From Okeanomitos corallinicola TIOX110 (lineage in GTDB: Bacteria; Cyanobacteriota; Cyanobacteriia; Cyanobacteriales; Nostocaceae), in assembly GCF_038050375.1 (NCBI RefSeq), contig NZ_CP150886.1:2707318-2771317 (forward strand): a stretch of DNA of 64,000 nucleotides, written 5' to 3'. The notes beneath the pieces were generated by a model. That model saw only the letters and a program-made list of their open reading frames with translations. It was not told where the DNA came from and did no database searches. How positions within the stretch are numbered: position 1 is the first letter of the stretch; each line of letters begins with the position of its first letter. Positions 8,208-16,819 of the stretch are shown one piece after another. The position numbers and the translations under genes are program-made.

Positions 8208-8216
8208 ATTATATCA
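8208..8216 (-). promoter_or_regulatory. extended -10 promoter for the small peptide gene
   Basis: On the minus strand TGATATAAT matches an extended -10 element (TG-N-TATAAT) exactly. No good -35 is visible, as is usual for extended -10 promoters. The predicted start near 8201 leaves a 5' leader of about 40 bases. Confidence 0.5.
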
Positions 8217-8302
8217 GCGTCCTGGTAAACATCAGGTCGTGATTTTTTGCTGAGTATTCATTTGTTAGTGTAGCATATCAAATGTAAAAAATATCAATTT
8301 TT

Positions 8303-8428
8303 TTGCCAGCACCATTAGTACAGCGTGTTAAGAACTACAAAATTACCAAAGTGTGTAAATCTAGTTCTCAAGTAATAAAATTAGCACTGGATTTATTGCA
8401 ATATCAAGAATTAGAACAAGCATTATAG
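8303..8428 (+). pseudogene. remnant of an antitoxin-like (RHH/ParD-type) gene
   Basis: An open stretch of 41 codons ends at TAG 8426-8428 and encodes KSSSQVIKLALDLLQYQE near its end. That resembles the helix-turn part of ribbon-helix-helix antitoxins (S-x-S-x-V-I-x-x-A-L-x-L-L). There is no ATG; a stop codon lies just upstream and no toxin gene follows, so this looks like a leftover 3' end. The short length makes the call tentative. Confidence 0.33.
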
Positions 8429-8458
8429 TGAAATTGACATTTCTTTTTTACAGCCGTT

Positions 8459-9220
8459 ATGTATCAAACAGACCCACCGCGTTCTGCTCAGGAATTCCTA
8501 CCGACAATGTATGATTTACCTAGCGAAGATCCAGAAGAACCCGGTTTGCCAGACGAATTTCATCTTTTACAACCGCAGTTATTACGGGAAACTTTTTGTC
8601 CGTCAAACTTCCCAGAAAATCAGGTATTTATCGCCACAGACCTAAATCTTTACTACGATGTTCATCATCCATTATGGTATAAACGCCCTGACTGGTTTGC
8701 TGTCGTTGATGTCCCCAGGTTGTATGCACAAAAAGAACTGCGGCTGAGTTATGTAGTTTGGCAAGAAGGCGTTAATCCTTTTGTAGTGGTAGAATTTACT
8801 TCACCAGGAACAGAAAAAGAAGATTTAGGGAGAACCTTACGAGATGCTAGTCAACCTCCAACTAAGTGGGAAGTTTACGAACGAGTTTTAAGAGTACCCT
8901 ATTATATAGTTTTTGATCGTTACACTGACCAGTTAAGAGCATTTCAATTACAGGGAAGTAGTTATGCTGAATTGGAAATCAATCAACTGCGTGTATGGCT
9001 AAATGATATTGAATTAGGTTTGGGACTGTGGCAAGGTGTCTATGAAGGCATTGAACGGCAGTGGTTACGCTGGTATGATGCTTCGGATAACTGGGTTCTC
9101 ACACCGGCAGAACGGGAAAGAAAACAAGGGGAGCGAGAAAGAAGACGTGCAGAAAGATTAGCAGCACAATTACGCGCTCTTGGTGTTGAACCTGATTTTG
9201 GTGACGATGAAGAGGGTTAA
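8459..9220 (+). CDS. Uma2 family (DUF820) endonuclease-like protein
   Basis: The 253-residue protein has the Uma2 PD-(D/E)XK-like core: RPDWFAVVDV, then NPFVVVEFTSPGTEKEDLG, then a YYIVFD strand. A C-terminal Arg/Glu-rich helix (AERERKQGERERRRAER) is typical of the cyanobacterial members. Uma2 proteins are extremely numerous in cyanobacteria and their function is mostly unknown; nuclease folds suggest DNA cleavage. The ATG at 8459 follows the antitoxin-like remnant by 30 bases. A detached tail of a second Uma2 protein begins immediately after its stop codon. Confidence 0.82.
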   Translation: MYQTDPPRSAQEFLPTMYDLPSEDPEEPGLPDEFHLLQPQLLRETFCPSNFPENQVFIATDLNLYYDVHHPLWYKRPDWFAVVDVPRLYAQKELRLSYVVWQEGVNPFVVVEFTSPGTEKEDLGRTLRDASQPPTKWEVYERVLRVPYYIVFDRYTDQLRAFQLQGSSYAELEINQLRVWLNDIELGLGLWQGVYEGIERQWLRWYDASDNWVLTPAERERKQGERERRRAERLAAQLRALGVEPDFGDDEEG

Positions 9221-9379
9221 ATGGCTGACATAGAAAATGGTTTACGTTTAGGTTGGTTAATTAACCCCGAAGATAAAAAAACAGAAATTTACCGAATTGG
9301 AAAACCTGTAGAAATAGTCCAACTTCCTGCAATTCTTTCTGGAGAAAATGTTTTACCAGAATTTGAATTACAACTGTAA
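9221..9379 (+). pseudogene. detached C-terminal fragment of a second Uma2 protein
   Basis: A 52-codon frame starts at the ATG directly abutting the stop of the preceding Uma2 gene. Residues GLRLGWLINPEDK, EIYRIG and LSGENVLPEFELQL match the last third of many Uma2 proteins, but the catalytic core is absent. This suggests a recombination or deletion scar between tandem Uma2 genes. It might still be translated by coupling to the upstream gene. Confidence 0.6.
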
Positions 9380-9472
9380 ATCAAAAGCTAAAATAACAAC
9401 CAAAAAAGAAACCCATCCCGGATTCGGAATAGGCTACTTGTATTTTTTATGGTTTAATTATTTGTGGAAAAC

Positions 9473-9760
9473 TTAGTAGCGACCACGACGACCACCACCA
9501 CCACCACCACCACGATCTTCCTTTGGCTTCGCTTTATTCACTTTTAAGCCACGTCCCATCCATTCAGCACCATCTAGTGCTTCAATAGCGGCAGTCTCTT
9601 CTTCTTCCGAACTCATTTCTACAAAGGCAAAACCGCGTACACGGCCTGTTTCCCGGTCAGTAGGAATTTGAACCCGTTTTACAGAACCATATTCTGCAAA
9701 TACCTGAGTCAAATCTTCGGGTGTAACTTCGTAAGAAAGATTACCTACATAAACTGACAT
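9473..9760 (-). CDS. RNA-binding protein, RRM type with glycine-rich tail (Rbp family)
   Basis: One RRM domain spans residues 2-80, with RNP2 VYVGNL (3-8) and RNP1 RGFAFVEM (42-49). It is followed by a short Gly/Arg tail ([12 protein letters not shown]). This matches the cyanobacterial Rbp proteins, which are often cold-induced and bind single-stranded RNA. The length of 95 residues is usual for the glycine-rich subgroup (RbpA-like). A 300-base upstream region without other genes fits a regulated leader, although no specific cold box was identified. Confidence 0.9.
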   Translation of the reverse strand: MSVYVGNLSYEVTPEDLTQVFAEYGSVKRVQIPTDRETGRVRGFAFVEMSSEEEETAAIEALDGAEWMGRGLKVNKAKPKEDRGGGGGGGRRGRY

Positions 9761-10068
9761 AAAATGTCTCCAAAATCACAAGTTTGTAGAGATTTAGATT
9801 TCGGAGAGCAGTCTGTAAATACCACAAGTAAAAAGCCTGTCAATACTAACAACAAAACGCTAATCGCCGAATTAATTCTCTCCTTAATAATGACACATAA
9901 ATTAATTTTTTGGAGCGAGACTTGACAAAATTTTCAGAAATTCCTGAAAAAGTTGGTCATTCATCGGGGTTTTCATTCAGGTTGGTAGCTCAAACAGCTA
10001 ACTAATACCTATTACATTTATTCCTGCTAACATGATTGACAGTACCAACCCAAAACAAATCATTTTGT
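9761..10068. other. leader and promoter region of the RNA-binding protein gene
   Basis: No gene is seen. On the minus strand TTGTCA near 9922-9927 could be a -35 box, but the matching -10 is weak. The region may carry a long 5' leader as seen for other cyanobacterial rbp genes. Confidence 0.35.
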
Positions 10069-10605
10069 CTAGATGCGCTTTTCTAGGTATTGCCCAATCA
10101 TTAGCTGCTCACCAGCACGAGAAATAATAGTTTGTCTGGTGCGGTATTTATCGCCGATGAGTTTTATTTCTTCTTCAAAGAGTGAATTATGATACTCAGT
10201 TCGTAAACAAAGCGTATTCAAGTTAGGGAAGTAGTATTGAGCAGTCACTGGTTTAGTAGTTGCAAAGCCACGATCACGATATAAAGTATTACCTTCTGCT
10301 CCAAATACAGTGATACCTGCTGATTCCTGCTGAGTTTTGTTCAAATCAATGCTTTGCCAACTTACTTTAGCCCCACAGATTAAGCTATTTAAATCAGTTA
10401 AATTATGTAACTGCGCTAGTTGTCGCAGTTCATCATCCCCCTGTGGCAAAAACTGGACAGTGATCATACTTACCATTTCCTTTGTTTCTCCTTGGGGCAA
10501 ACTATAATAACGTCTTTCAGAACGCCATTGACCTACAGATGCTTGGAAAAACTCAGAAATCTGCTGTTCATCAGCGGTTTGGGCAATTTTGAGTAGTGAT
10601 GTCAC
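10069..10605 (-). CDS. phycobiliprotein lyase-like protein, CpcS/CpeS family
   Basis: The segment SEFFQASVGQWRSERRYYSL at residues 17-36 is the family signature of CpcS/CpeS (DUF1001) lyases, lipocalin-like proteins that attach phycocyanobilin or related bilins to cysteines of phycobiliproteins. The remaining beta-rich sequence, with NTLYRDRGFATTKPVTAQYYF, fits the fold. Length (178 residues) is as expected. The start is GTG at 10605 preceded by GAGG. Which subfamily (S or U type) and which phycobiliprotein it serves cannot be decided from this sequence alone. No phycobiliprotein genes are adjacent. Confidence 0.78.
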   Translation of the reverse strand: MTSLLKIAQTADEQQISEFFQASVGQWRSERRYYSLPQGETKEMVSMITVQFLPQGDDELRQLAQLHNLTDLNSLICGAKVSWQSIDLNKTQQESAGITVFGAEGNTLYRDRGFATTKPVTAQYYFPNLNTLCLRTEYHNSLFEEEIKLIGDKYRTRQTIISRAGEQLMIGQYLEKRI

Positions 10606-10741
10606 TTGTTACCTCACCTGACAATTAATATCTTGCTTTTTTGTAGCTGTAACCCCTGTTGTACTACGATTTGCAGATTCGTATATTGTATTTGGGATAC
10701 AAAAGCAAGATTTATTTAATATTCTTAATATATACGCAAAA

Positions 10742-11110
10742 TTATTTTTGCATTTGTTCATGACCAGGAAACAGTTCCTGATTCAAACTTGTACTTTCTT
10801 GGGTAGCAGCAATTGTAGTTAGTAAAATACCCAGACCAATTCCTAAAGCAAATAGAGGACGTTTAAGAAGAACTAAGTCTCTAACTATTCTGGCTAAAGG
10901 TCTACTTTGACGACGTAGTGCTGAAGAAATCATCATAGTCTTCCAAGTAAATGGATCTCTGACGTAGTGACCGCTTTGGGAAACTACGAGTTTTTCCTGA
11001 CAATACGGACAAGTAAATAAACCGATGTAGGTCTTAACAGGCTTTGTTCTGCTATTTCTTTGGCAGATTGGACAGCTAACATAATTATTATCAAATGTGT
11101 GTATATTCAT
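10742..11110 (-). CDS. hypothetical zinc-ribbon plus membrane-helix protein
   Basis: A 122-residue protein of unknown function. Two CPxC pairs (CPIC at 18-21 and CPYC at 34-37) form a probable zinc ribbon near the N-terminus. A single hydrophobic segment (LFALGIGLGILLTTIAA, about residues 91-107) lies near the C-terminus. In between is an Arg/Lys-rich region, so the ribbon is likely cytoplasmic. It lies 136 bases upstream (in minus-strand order) of the CpcS-like gene, so co-transcription is possible but unproven. Confidence 0.65.
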   Translation of the reverse strand: MNIHTFDNNYVSCPICQRNSRTKPVKTYIGLFTCPYCQEKLVVSQSGHYVRDPFTWKTMMISSALRRQSRPLARIVRDLVLLKRPLFALGIGLGILLTTIAATQESTSLNQELFPGHEQMQK

Positions 11111-11547
11111 CTATAACATCCGTTTAGTCCATTTAATTGCTCTATCAATATAACTATATTCACTAACTACACTAAGGTGCAGCTTTTAGTAGAGAAGGTT
11201 TGTGTAGGCATTAACCTCTGTTTACTATTTACCTATTCTCTGCCACCTAACTGGCAAATCATGCTACAAAATTTAAGAGTAGGAAGAGTAAGAATTGATT
11301 TTTGTGTCCATAACTCTATTATTCCACCAGATAGGTTCATAGTTATAACTAACAACGTGGCCTAATTAATAATTCTCTCTTATTGTTACCCTCTGTGATC
11401 ACCATAATTTGCATTACTTGTTTAGTTTTACCAAAACTTTATCAATCAAGTTGATTCAGTATAGTTGCCTGGTTACTAAATCATGTTTCACAATAATAAT
11501 TACCCAATAAAAAATTAAATTTTCTCTTACATTTACCCCGTCTCTCC
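11111..11547. other. intergenic region between zinc-ribbon gene and clcA
   Basis: About 440 bases upstream of two divergent genes. A 62-codon frame (11177-11365) exists, but it has no ribosome binding site and a random-looking composition, so it is not called. No hairpin or tRNA is visible. Confidence 0.4.
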
Positions 11548-13452
11548 ATGACTCTATTGCCTCCTACTCAACTGAAGAAGGTGACGGAAAGACCTGCTCT
11601 TCCCATACCTTCGACTCCTCTAACTTATCTGATCAATCGTTTTCAACCATCACCGGAAACCATAGTGCTGTTTTTAGCCATCTTAATCGGTGGTAGTACG
11701 GGCATGGGTGTAGTCACATTTCACTATTTAATTCACCTCATTCATGTTCTGTTGTTAGAAAATTTCATGGGACTGATAGGAGTCTGGGGTGCTTGGACTT
11801 TAGCCTGTGTCCCCATTCTGGGGGGAATTGTTGTGGGTTTAATGCGTTGGCGCACACACGATTTTGGGCCTGGGCTTTCATCTTTAATTGCTGTTTCCCA
11901 AGGTCGAGAAGTTAAACAACAATTAAGACCTGTGACTAAAATGATTGCAGCTGCTGTTTCTTTAGGTAGTGGTGCATCCTTGGGTCCAGAGGGTCCTAGT
12001 GTGGAAATTGGTACTAATTTTGGGGTTTTGTTGTCGGATGTACTGCAAGTTTCCCAAGAAAGACAGCGGTTACTTTTGGGTGCTGGTGCTGCGGCTGGTT
12101 TAGCGGCTGGGTTTAATGCTCCCATTGCTGGGGTGTTTTTTGCTCTGGAGGTAGTTTTAGGTGCTACTTCCTTTGCCACTTCTGCTGTGAGTGTTGTATT
12201 ACTTGCTGCGGTTGTCGCTGCTTTAATTGCCCAAATTGGTTTGGGTTCTCAACCTGCTTTTGCTTTACCTGCTTATCAAGTCCGTAGTCTGTGGGAACTA
12301 CCTCTTTATGTGGGCTTGGGTTTGGGTGCAAGTTTAGTTGCTCTAGTTTATAAACAGGCGATTCAGTTAGCTAAAGATTTTTTTGCTGGTAAGTTGCAAA
12401 ATTTTGAATTTTTGGGCAAGATTCCTAAACCTGTTCAACCGGTTGTTGGTGGTGCTGTGGTTGGTTTGGTGGCTTTGCAATACCCACAAATTTTGGGTAT
12501 TGGTTATGGAACTGTACAAGGAATGTTGCAAGATCAGGAGTTTTCTTTAAATCTATTAATTATACTCATGGTCTTGAAAGTCGTGATGACTGCCGTTAGT
12601 TCTGCTAATGGTTTTGTTGGTGGTTTGTTTGCCCCAGCGATGTTTTTAGGTGCTTCTTTTGGATCTGCCTATGCTAAATTTTTGGCTTTGATAGTGCCAG
12701 CAATTGCTGAATATATGGCTGCTCCTCCTGCCTATGCCATGGTGGGTATGGCTGCGGTTTTAGCAGGGAGTGTGAGAGCGCCTTTAACGGCTATTATCAT
12801 GTTGTTTGAATTAACCCGTGATTATCGAATTGTTTTACCTTTGATGGCAGCGGTGGGTTTAACTGTATGGTTAGTGGAGCGAATTAAACCAACTGCTAAT
12901 TCCAATTCTAATTTGCAACAGATTGGTCTTTCTGATTTAAAAGATGAACAGGTAGAAATTGTACAGCATATGTATGTGGCGGATGCAATGCACTCCTATC
13001 CTCAAAAAATGCCGATGAATTTGGGGGTTTTGGAAGCAGCAATGGAAATGATCCGCGATCGCATCCACACTGCTTTAATTGTTGATGACAATGATCTTCT
13101 AGTCGGAATTCTGTCTCTTGATGATATTAACCGGACTCTTTCTGTTTGGGAAAATTATCAAAATTACCCTGCTGAAATCAAGGTTAATTTATCTAGTCAA
13201 ACAGTTTTTGATATCTGTACCACTGATCTTCTCTATGCTTGGCAAGATGAACCTTTATCTGAAGCTTTAGATCGGATGACATTACGTGGTTTACACCAGT
13301 TACCTGTGGTAGCTAGAGATAATCCTGACTGTATTTTAGGTTTACTAGAAAAAGATAAAATTGCGTTGACCTGTAATTTAGCTGCTACCCGTGAGGCCTT
13401 ACAGTATTATTTACCTGCTTTGCCTACGACAGATATTGTCATCGGTCATTAG
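11548..13452 (+). CDS. ClC-type chloride channel/transporter with CBS domains
   Basis: The 634-residue membrane protein carries ClC selectivity-filter signatures: GPGLSS near residue 110, GSGASLGPEGPSVEIG near 138-153 (with the gating-type Glu) and GFNAPIAGVFFALE. Later comes GLFAPAMFLGASFG. The C-terminal part from about residue 475 contains a tandem CBS pair, which in other ClC proteins binds adenine nucleotides and regulates transport. The family moves chloride, often in exchange for protons; channel or exchanger mode is not decided here. It is a monocistronic gene. Confidence 0.9.
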   Translation: MTLLPPTQLKKVTERPALPIPSTPLTYLINRFQPSPETIVLFLAILIGGSTGMGVVTFHYLIHLIHVLLLENFMGLIGVWGAWTLACVPILGGIVVGLMRWRTHDFGPGLSSLIAVSQGREVKQQLRPVTKMIAAAVSLGSGASLGPEGPSVEIGTNFGVLLSDVLQVSQERQRLLLGAGAAAGLAAGFNAPIAGVFFALEVVLGATSFATSAVSVVLLAAVVAALIAQIGLGSQPAFALPAYQVRSLWELPLYVGLGLGASLVALVYKQAIQLAKDFFAGKLQNFEFLGKIPKPVQPVVGGAVVGLVALQYPQILGIGYGTVQGMLQDQEFSLNLLIILMVLKVVMTAVSSANGFVGGLFAPAMFLGASFGSAYAKFLALIVPAIAEYMAAPPAYAMVGMAAVLAGSVRAPLTAIIMLFELTRDYRIVLPLMAAVGLTVWLVERIKPTANSNSNLQQIGLSDLKDEQVEIVQHMYVADAMHSYPQKMPMNLGVLEAAMEMIRDRIHTALIVDDNDLLVGILSLDDINRTLSVWENYQNYPAEIKVNLSSQTVFDICTTDLLYAWQDEPLSEALDRMTLRGLHQLPVVARDNPDCILGLLEKDKIALTCNLAATREALQYYLPALPTTDIVIGH

Positions 13453-13483
13453 ACAAGGATTCAGAACCAAGAACACAACAGAG

Positions 13484-13681
13484 ATTGAGTGTCATGGTTA
13501 AATATTTTCAAGGAAATATTAGCTCTATTTCATGACATCACTCAATAACTTTGCTGGTTTTTGATGCCTTGAACTCCTAAATTTCACTCCTAAATTTCTA
13601 AGTTATTGGCTATCTGTGAGCAACTATTGGTCAGTTATTAAACTTAACAACTGATATTACGGGTTTAGCATTGCTAAACCC
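13484..13681. repeat. inverted repeats between clcA and the cyAbrB gene
   Basis: ATTGAGTG near 13484 pairs with CACTCAAT near 13546 around a 50-base loop. A separate perfect hairpin GGGTTTAGC-ATT-GCTAAACCC occupies 13661-13681. The second lies 30 bases after the end of the minus-strand cyAbrB gene and could aid termination, but lacks a T-run. A closely similar hairpin recurs at 45436-45474. Confidence 0.5.
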
Positions 13682-13712
13682 CCATAAATGATCACTGGCA
13701 AATAATCTGTAG

Positions 13713-14126
13713 TTAGGCTGTTTCTTCTACTTCAGCACCATCTTCTTTGTCTTCAGGATCTACTTGGCGTAGTCGAATGTGCTTTTTCCCTAAAGAGATT
13801 TCAAATTCATCTCCAGGTTTAAGATTCATCTGTTTTGTATAAGCTGAACCTATGAGTAAGTTATTATTCGACTGGACACTAATTCTATAGCTGGCACTAC
13901 GTCCACCACGACCGTTGGCACTAGGTGAACTGTCCAACTCAATGCCTTCAGCATCAATTAGGGCATTTAAGAATTTCATCATATTGACGCGCTCTACACC
14001 ATTTTTGGTAGTAGTATAGTAGCCGCACTGTTTAGCTTTATCTTCCTTACTTTCGTTCTCTAGCTCCTTAACTTTACTGAGTAGTTCATCACCGACAAGG
14101 GGTTTAATTTTGTTCTGTTTAGCCAT
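13713..14126 (-). CDS. cyAbrB family transcriptional regulator (CalA-like)
   Basis: The segments NPLVG-like IKPLVGDELL, CGYYTTTKNGVERVNMMKFLNALIDAEG and the C-terminal AbrB-like part (LLIGSAYTKQMNLKPGDEF) match the cyanobacterial AbrB family. Its members regulate nitrogen/carbon metabolism, heterocyst formation and hydrogenase genes. The DNA-binding AbrB fold is at the C-terminus in these proteins. The ATG at 14126 (MAKQNK) matches the usual N-terminus; a TTG one codon earlier is not needed. The tail is acidic (EDKEDGAEVEE). It is divergent from the Rrf2 regulator across a 350-base spacer. Confidence 0.88.
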   Translation of the reverse strand: MAKQNKIKPLVGDELLSKVKELENESKEDKAKQCGYYTTTKNGVERVNMMKFLNALIDAEGIELDSSPSANGRGGRSASYRISVQSNNNLLIGSAYTKQMNLKPGDEFEISLGKKHIRLRQVDPEDKEDGAEVEETA

Positions 14127-14482
14127 CAACTTAGGTCGAAATTAAATGTTTGAAGTGGTTGAATCGAATTCATTTTAACTGATACTGAGCTAACAGGAAA
14201 GAATTCCTTTATTTTTTATCTCAGCATAGCTAAGTATATTACACTTATAGGAAAAATTGTTGCACAATTATCAATCTTGTCAAGTTTTTTTCTCAAAAAA
14301 ATTCAGGTCATGCTGATATATATATATATAGTTTGTGGATTACTGGTAAACTGTATTTTGTTTAAGTTTTTTAAAGTCCCGTCAAAATTTGGTTGACTGA
14401 CCAAGGATGATTCTCAAATCATTAGTCATTAAATTTTTACTATTGCCTATTCCTTATTCCCTCTCTTTCTATTCGCTGATCT
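14127..14482. promoter_or_regulatory. divergent promoter region between cyAbrB and Rrf2 regulators
   Basis: A spacer of 356 bases between two divergent regulator genes. It includes an alternating TA run near 14316-14331 and is strongly AT-rich. No specific operator could be recognised. Confidence 0.4.
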
Positions 14483-14926
14483 ATGAAACTAACAACCAGA
14501 GGACACTATAGTGTAAAGGCATTGCTAGATTTGAGTTTACAACCAAAATATGTACCTGCATCTGTCAGAGCGATCGCCAAGCGCCAAGATATTCCCGCAC
14601 CTTATTTAGAGAAGTTACTGATGGAAATGCGTCGTGCTGGTTTAGTTAACTCAATTCGTGGTAGTGTAGGCGGCTATCAATTAGCAAAAAAGCCAGAACA
14701 AATTTCTATTGGGCAAATTTTAGAGGCTGTGGGCGAAAATTTAACTAATATACCTCTGAATAGTCAACCACCTACACAAGCAGAAGATTGGGTGACATTT
14801 ACCCTCTGGCAAAGACTTAACCAAAAATTGAAGGAAGCTTTGTACAGTATTACTTTAGCTGATCTTTATTATGATGCCAGAAGTTGGCAAGCATCTTTAG
14901 GAGAAGAAGCAAGTTTTGTAGTTTAG
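14483..14926 (+). CDS. Rrf2 family transcriptional regulator without iron-sulfur cysteines
   Basis: The N-terminal winged helix MKLTTRGHYSVKALLDLSLQ, followed by SVRAIAKRQDIPAPYLEKLL and LVNSIRGSVGGYQLAK, is the classic Rrf2 signature (IscR/NsrR/CymR family). The C-terminal half contains no cysteine, so it cannot hold the 2Fe-2S or 4Fe-4S cluster of IscR or NsrR; in this respect it resembles CymR-type members. The target genes are unknown. The length (147 residues) is normal. Confidence 0.85.
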   Translation: MKLTTRGHYSVKALLDLSLQPKYVPASVRAIAKRQDIPAPYLEKLLMEMRRAGLVNSIRGSVGGYQLAKKPEQISIGQILEAVGENLTNIPLNSQPPTQAEDWVTFTLWQRLNQKLKEALYSITLADLYYDARSWQASLGEEASFVV

Positions 14927-15195
14927 TCATTTTTGAGATGACAGGTGAAAGGTTACAGTTTGTTGACTGTTTTATGAATGAAGTAAGCATTCAGTCGTCA
15001 GCAGTCAGCTAATAACCAGAAGTAGAAAAACTGAAGATGAGGTGCAAATTTATCATCAAAATTCAGAATTCATGATTTATTAGTCAGAATATCTGATCAA
15101 ACTGTACATGATTGGATGGTAATTTGTGATATTGGTTTCACAAAGCTAACCGCTGTTAGCTCAATACTGACCTAATGACTGATCACTAATAACTA
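14927..15195. repeat. STRR-containing spacer before cbiB
   Basis: Contains a short CAGTCGTCAGCAGTCAGC run near 14992-15008. At its end is a run of ACTAATA/ACTAATG heptads (15183-15206) that includes the cbiB start codon. No gene or riboswitch-like structure was found; in particular no cobalamin riboswitch was recognised ahead of cbiB. Confidence 0.5.
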
Positions 15196-16158
15196 ATGAC
15201 TAATGACATCTATATACTAATTATTGCTGCTTTATTAGATTATCTAATTGGTGATCCTTGGGGTTGGCCGCATCCAGTACAAGTGATGGGGTTAACAATT
15301 TCTGGTTTCAGCAATTTTGTTTTCAAATATGCTCAGAATCCTCAAGTACAGCGCTTTGCTGGAATTGTACTAGCTATTATTTTGATAGTAGGCAGTGGTT
15401 TATCTGGCTGGTTAATGGTTCAAATTGCTAGATGGTTACATCCATTGTTAGGAATTGTGGTAGAAAGTATTCTTCTAGCTAGTTGCTTTGCTCTTCATAG
15501 TTTACGCAAAGCTGCTGTGGATGTTATTCAACCTTTAACCATGGGAAAATTAGACTCAGCACGGCAGATTTTAAGTAATTATGTGGGTAGGGATACAGAA
15601 AATCTGTCAGAAGCGGATATTTTGCGCGCGGTTCTAGAAACGGTGACAGAAAATGCTACTGATGGGGTAATAGCTCCTTTGTTTTATGCAATTGTTGGTG
15701 GTGTCATCCCATTTGTGGGATTAGTTCCTTTCGCTTTAGCATATAAAGCCAGTAGTACCTTGGATTCTATGGTTGGTTATCGGTCAGCACCTTATACTGA
15801 TATTGGTTGGTTTAGTGCTAAGTTAGAAGACTTTTTAACCTGGTTTCCCTGTCGCTTGACTGTGATAACTTTGGCAATTTCATCATTAAAACCTTTATAT
15901 GTTTGGCGTATTTGTTGCCGAGATGCGGTAAAAGATCCTAGTCCTAATTCTGGTTGGAGTGAATGCGCTTATGCTGCAACTTTGGGTGTGCAGGTGGGAG
16001 GAATAAATTTTTATGGTGGAGTAGCAAAACATAAACCGCTGCTAGGAGATGCGATTAATCCTATTACCTCAGATTCGATTGATAAAGCTTTGCAATTAAC
16101 TCGATATTCTTTTCTATTATGGTTAGTCTTAGGCATATTATTGATTCATAATTCATAA
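15196..16158 (+). CDS. cbiB: adenosylcobinamide-phosphate synthase
   Basis: The protein (320 residues, several hydrophobic segments) has the CbiB/CobD signature [20 protein letters not shown] near its start. Further matches are [18 protein letters not shown] and [14 protein letters not shown] in the middle, and EGYFAA-like [15 protein letters not shown] near the C-terminus. The enzyme joins aminopropanol phosphate to adenosylcobyric acid in the late steps of cobalamin (pseudocobalamin in cyanobacteria) synthesis, in the membrane. Its first codons (ATGACTAATGAC) are identical to the STRR heptad that precedes them. No other cob genes are nearby. Confidence 0.92.
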   Translation: MTNDIYILIIAALLDYLIGDPWGWPHPVQVMGLTISGFSNFVFKYAQNPQVQRFAGIVLAIILIVGSGLSGWLMVQIARWLHPLLGIVVESILLASCFALHSLRKAAVDVIQPLTMGKLDSARQILSNYVGRDTENLSEADILRAVLETVTENATDGVIAPLFYAIVGGVIPFVGLVPFALAYKASSTLDSMVGYRSAPYTDIGWFSAKLEDFLTWFPCRLTVITLAISSLKPLYVWRICCRDAVKDPSPNSGWSECAYAATLGVQVGGINFYGGVAKHKPLLGDAINPITSDSIDKALQLTRYSFLLWLVLGILLIHNS

Positions 16159-16204
16159 CTCAAGTCAGAATTCAGAATTAATTATTCTCCAGTCATCAAA
16201 CATT

Positions 16205-16741
16205 ATGTCTACTAAAGTCGTTGAAATTCTCTCAGCGGAAGAAATACGTCGTACTCTAACCCGTGTTGCTTCCCAAATTATTGAAAAAACACGGGATTTA
16301 TCACAGTTGGTACTTTTAGGGATTTATACCAGAGGCGTGCCATTAGCTAATTTGTTAGCACGTCAAATAGAAATTTTAGAAGGCATTGATGTGGCTGTGG
16401 GTGCTTTAGATATTACTTTTTACCGTGATGATTTGGATAAGATTGGTTTAAGAACTCCTGCTAAAACTGAGATCCCTTTTGATTTGACTGGTAAAACTGT
16501 TGTTTTAGTAGATGATGTGATTTTTAAAGGTAGGACAATTCGTGCGGCTTTAAATGCGGTGAATGAGTATGGCAGACCAGAGGTAATTCGTTTAGCTGTA
16601 TTAGTAGATAGAGGTCATCGAGAAGTACCTATTCATCCTGATTTTGTGGGTAAGAAATTACCTACAGCTAAAGAGGAAATTGTGAAAGTTTATTTGCAAG
16701 ATGTAGATGAACGAGATGGGGTGGAGTTAATTGGTAATTAG
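16205..16741 (+). CDS. pyrR: PyrR: bifunctional pyr regulator / uracil phosphoribosyltransferase
   Basis: The 178-residue protein has the PRPP-binding motif [18 protein letters not shown] at about residues 99-116. It also has the N-terminal [18 protein letters not shown] and the [11 protein letters not shown] loop of PyrR. PyrR proteins bind pyr mRNA to control pyrimidine genes in Firmicutes and usually keep weak uracil phosphoribosyltransferase activity. Regulatory use in cyanobacteria is not established here, since no pyr genes or pyr attenuator are present in the window. It is 46 bases after cbiB and may be co-transcribed. Confidence 0.9.
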   Translation: MSTKVVEILSAEEIRRTLTRVASQIIEKTRDLSQLVLLGIYTRGVPLANLLARQIEILEGIDVAVGALDITFYRDDLDKIGLRTPAKTEIPFDLTGKTVVLVDDVIFKGRTIRAALNAVNEYGRPEVIRLAVLVDRGHREVPIHPDFVGKKLPTAKEEIVKVYLQDVDERDGVELIGN

Positions 16742-16819
16742 GGGCTAGTAACTGACTCTCTCGCTTTCAGCAGCACTCATATATAAGTAACAAAGCTAAA
16801 ACTGTTAGCATCCTACATC

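Noticed and set aside
11177-11365. 62-codon plus-strand frame upstream of clcA
   Set aside because: No ribosome binding site, no recognisable motif and composition like the surrounding non-coding DNA.
14927-15195. Possible cobalamin riboswitch ahead of cbiB
   Set aside because: No B12-box-like sequence or long structured leader visible; the spacer is repeats and AT-rich DNA.
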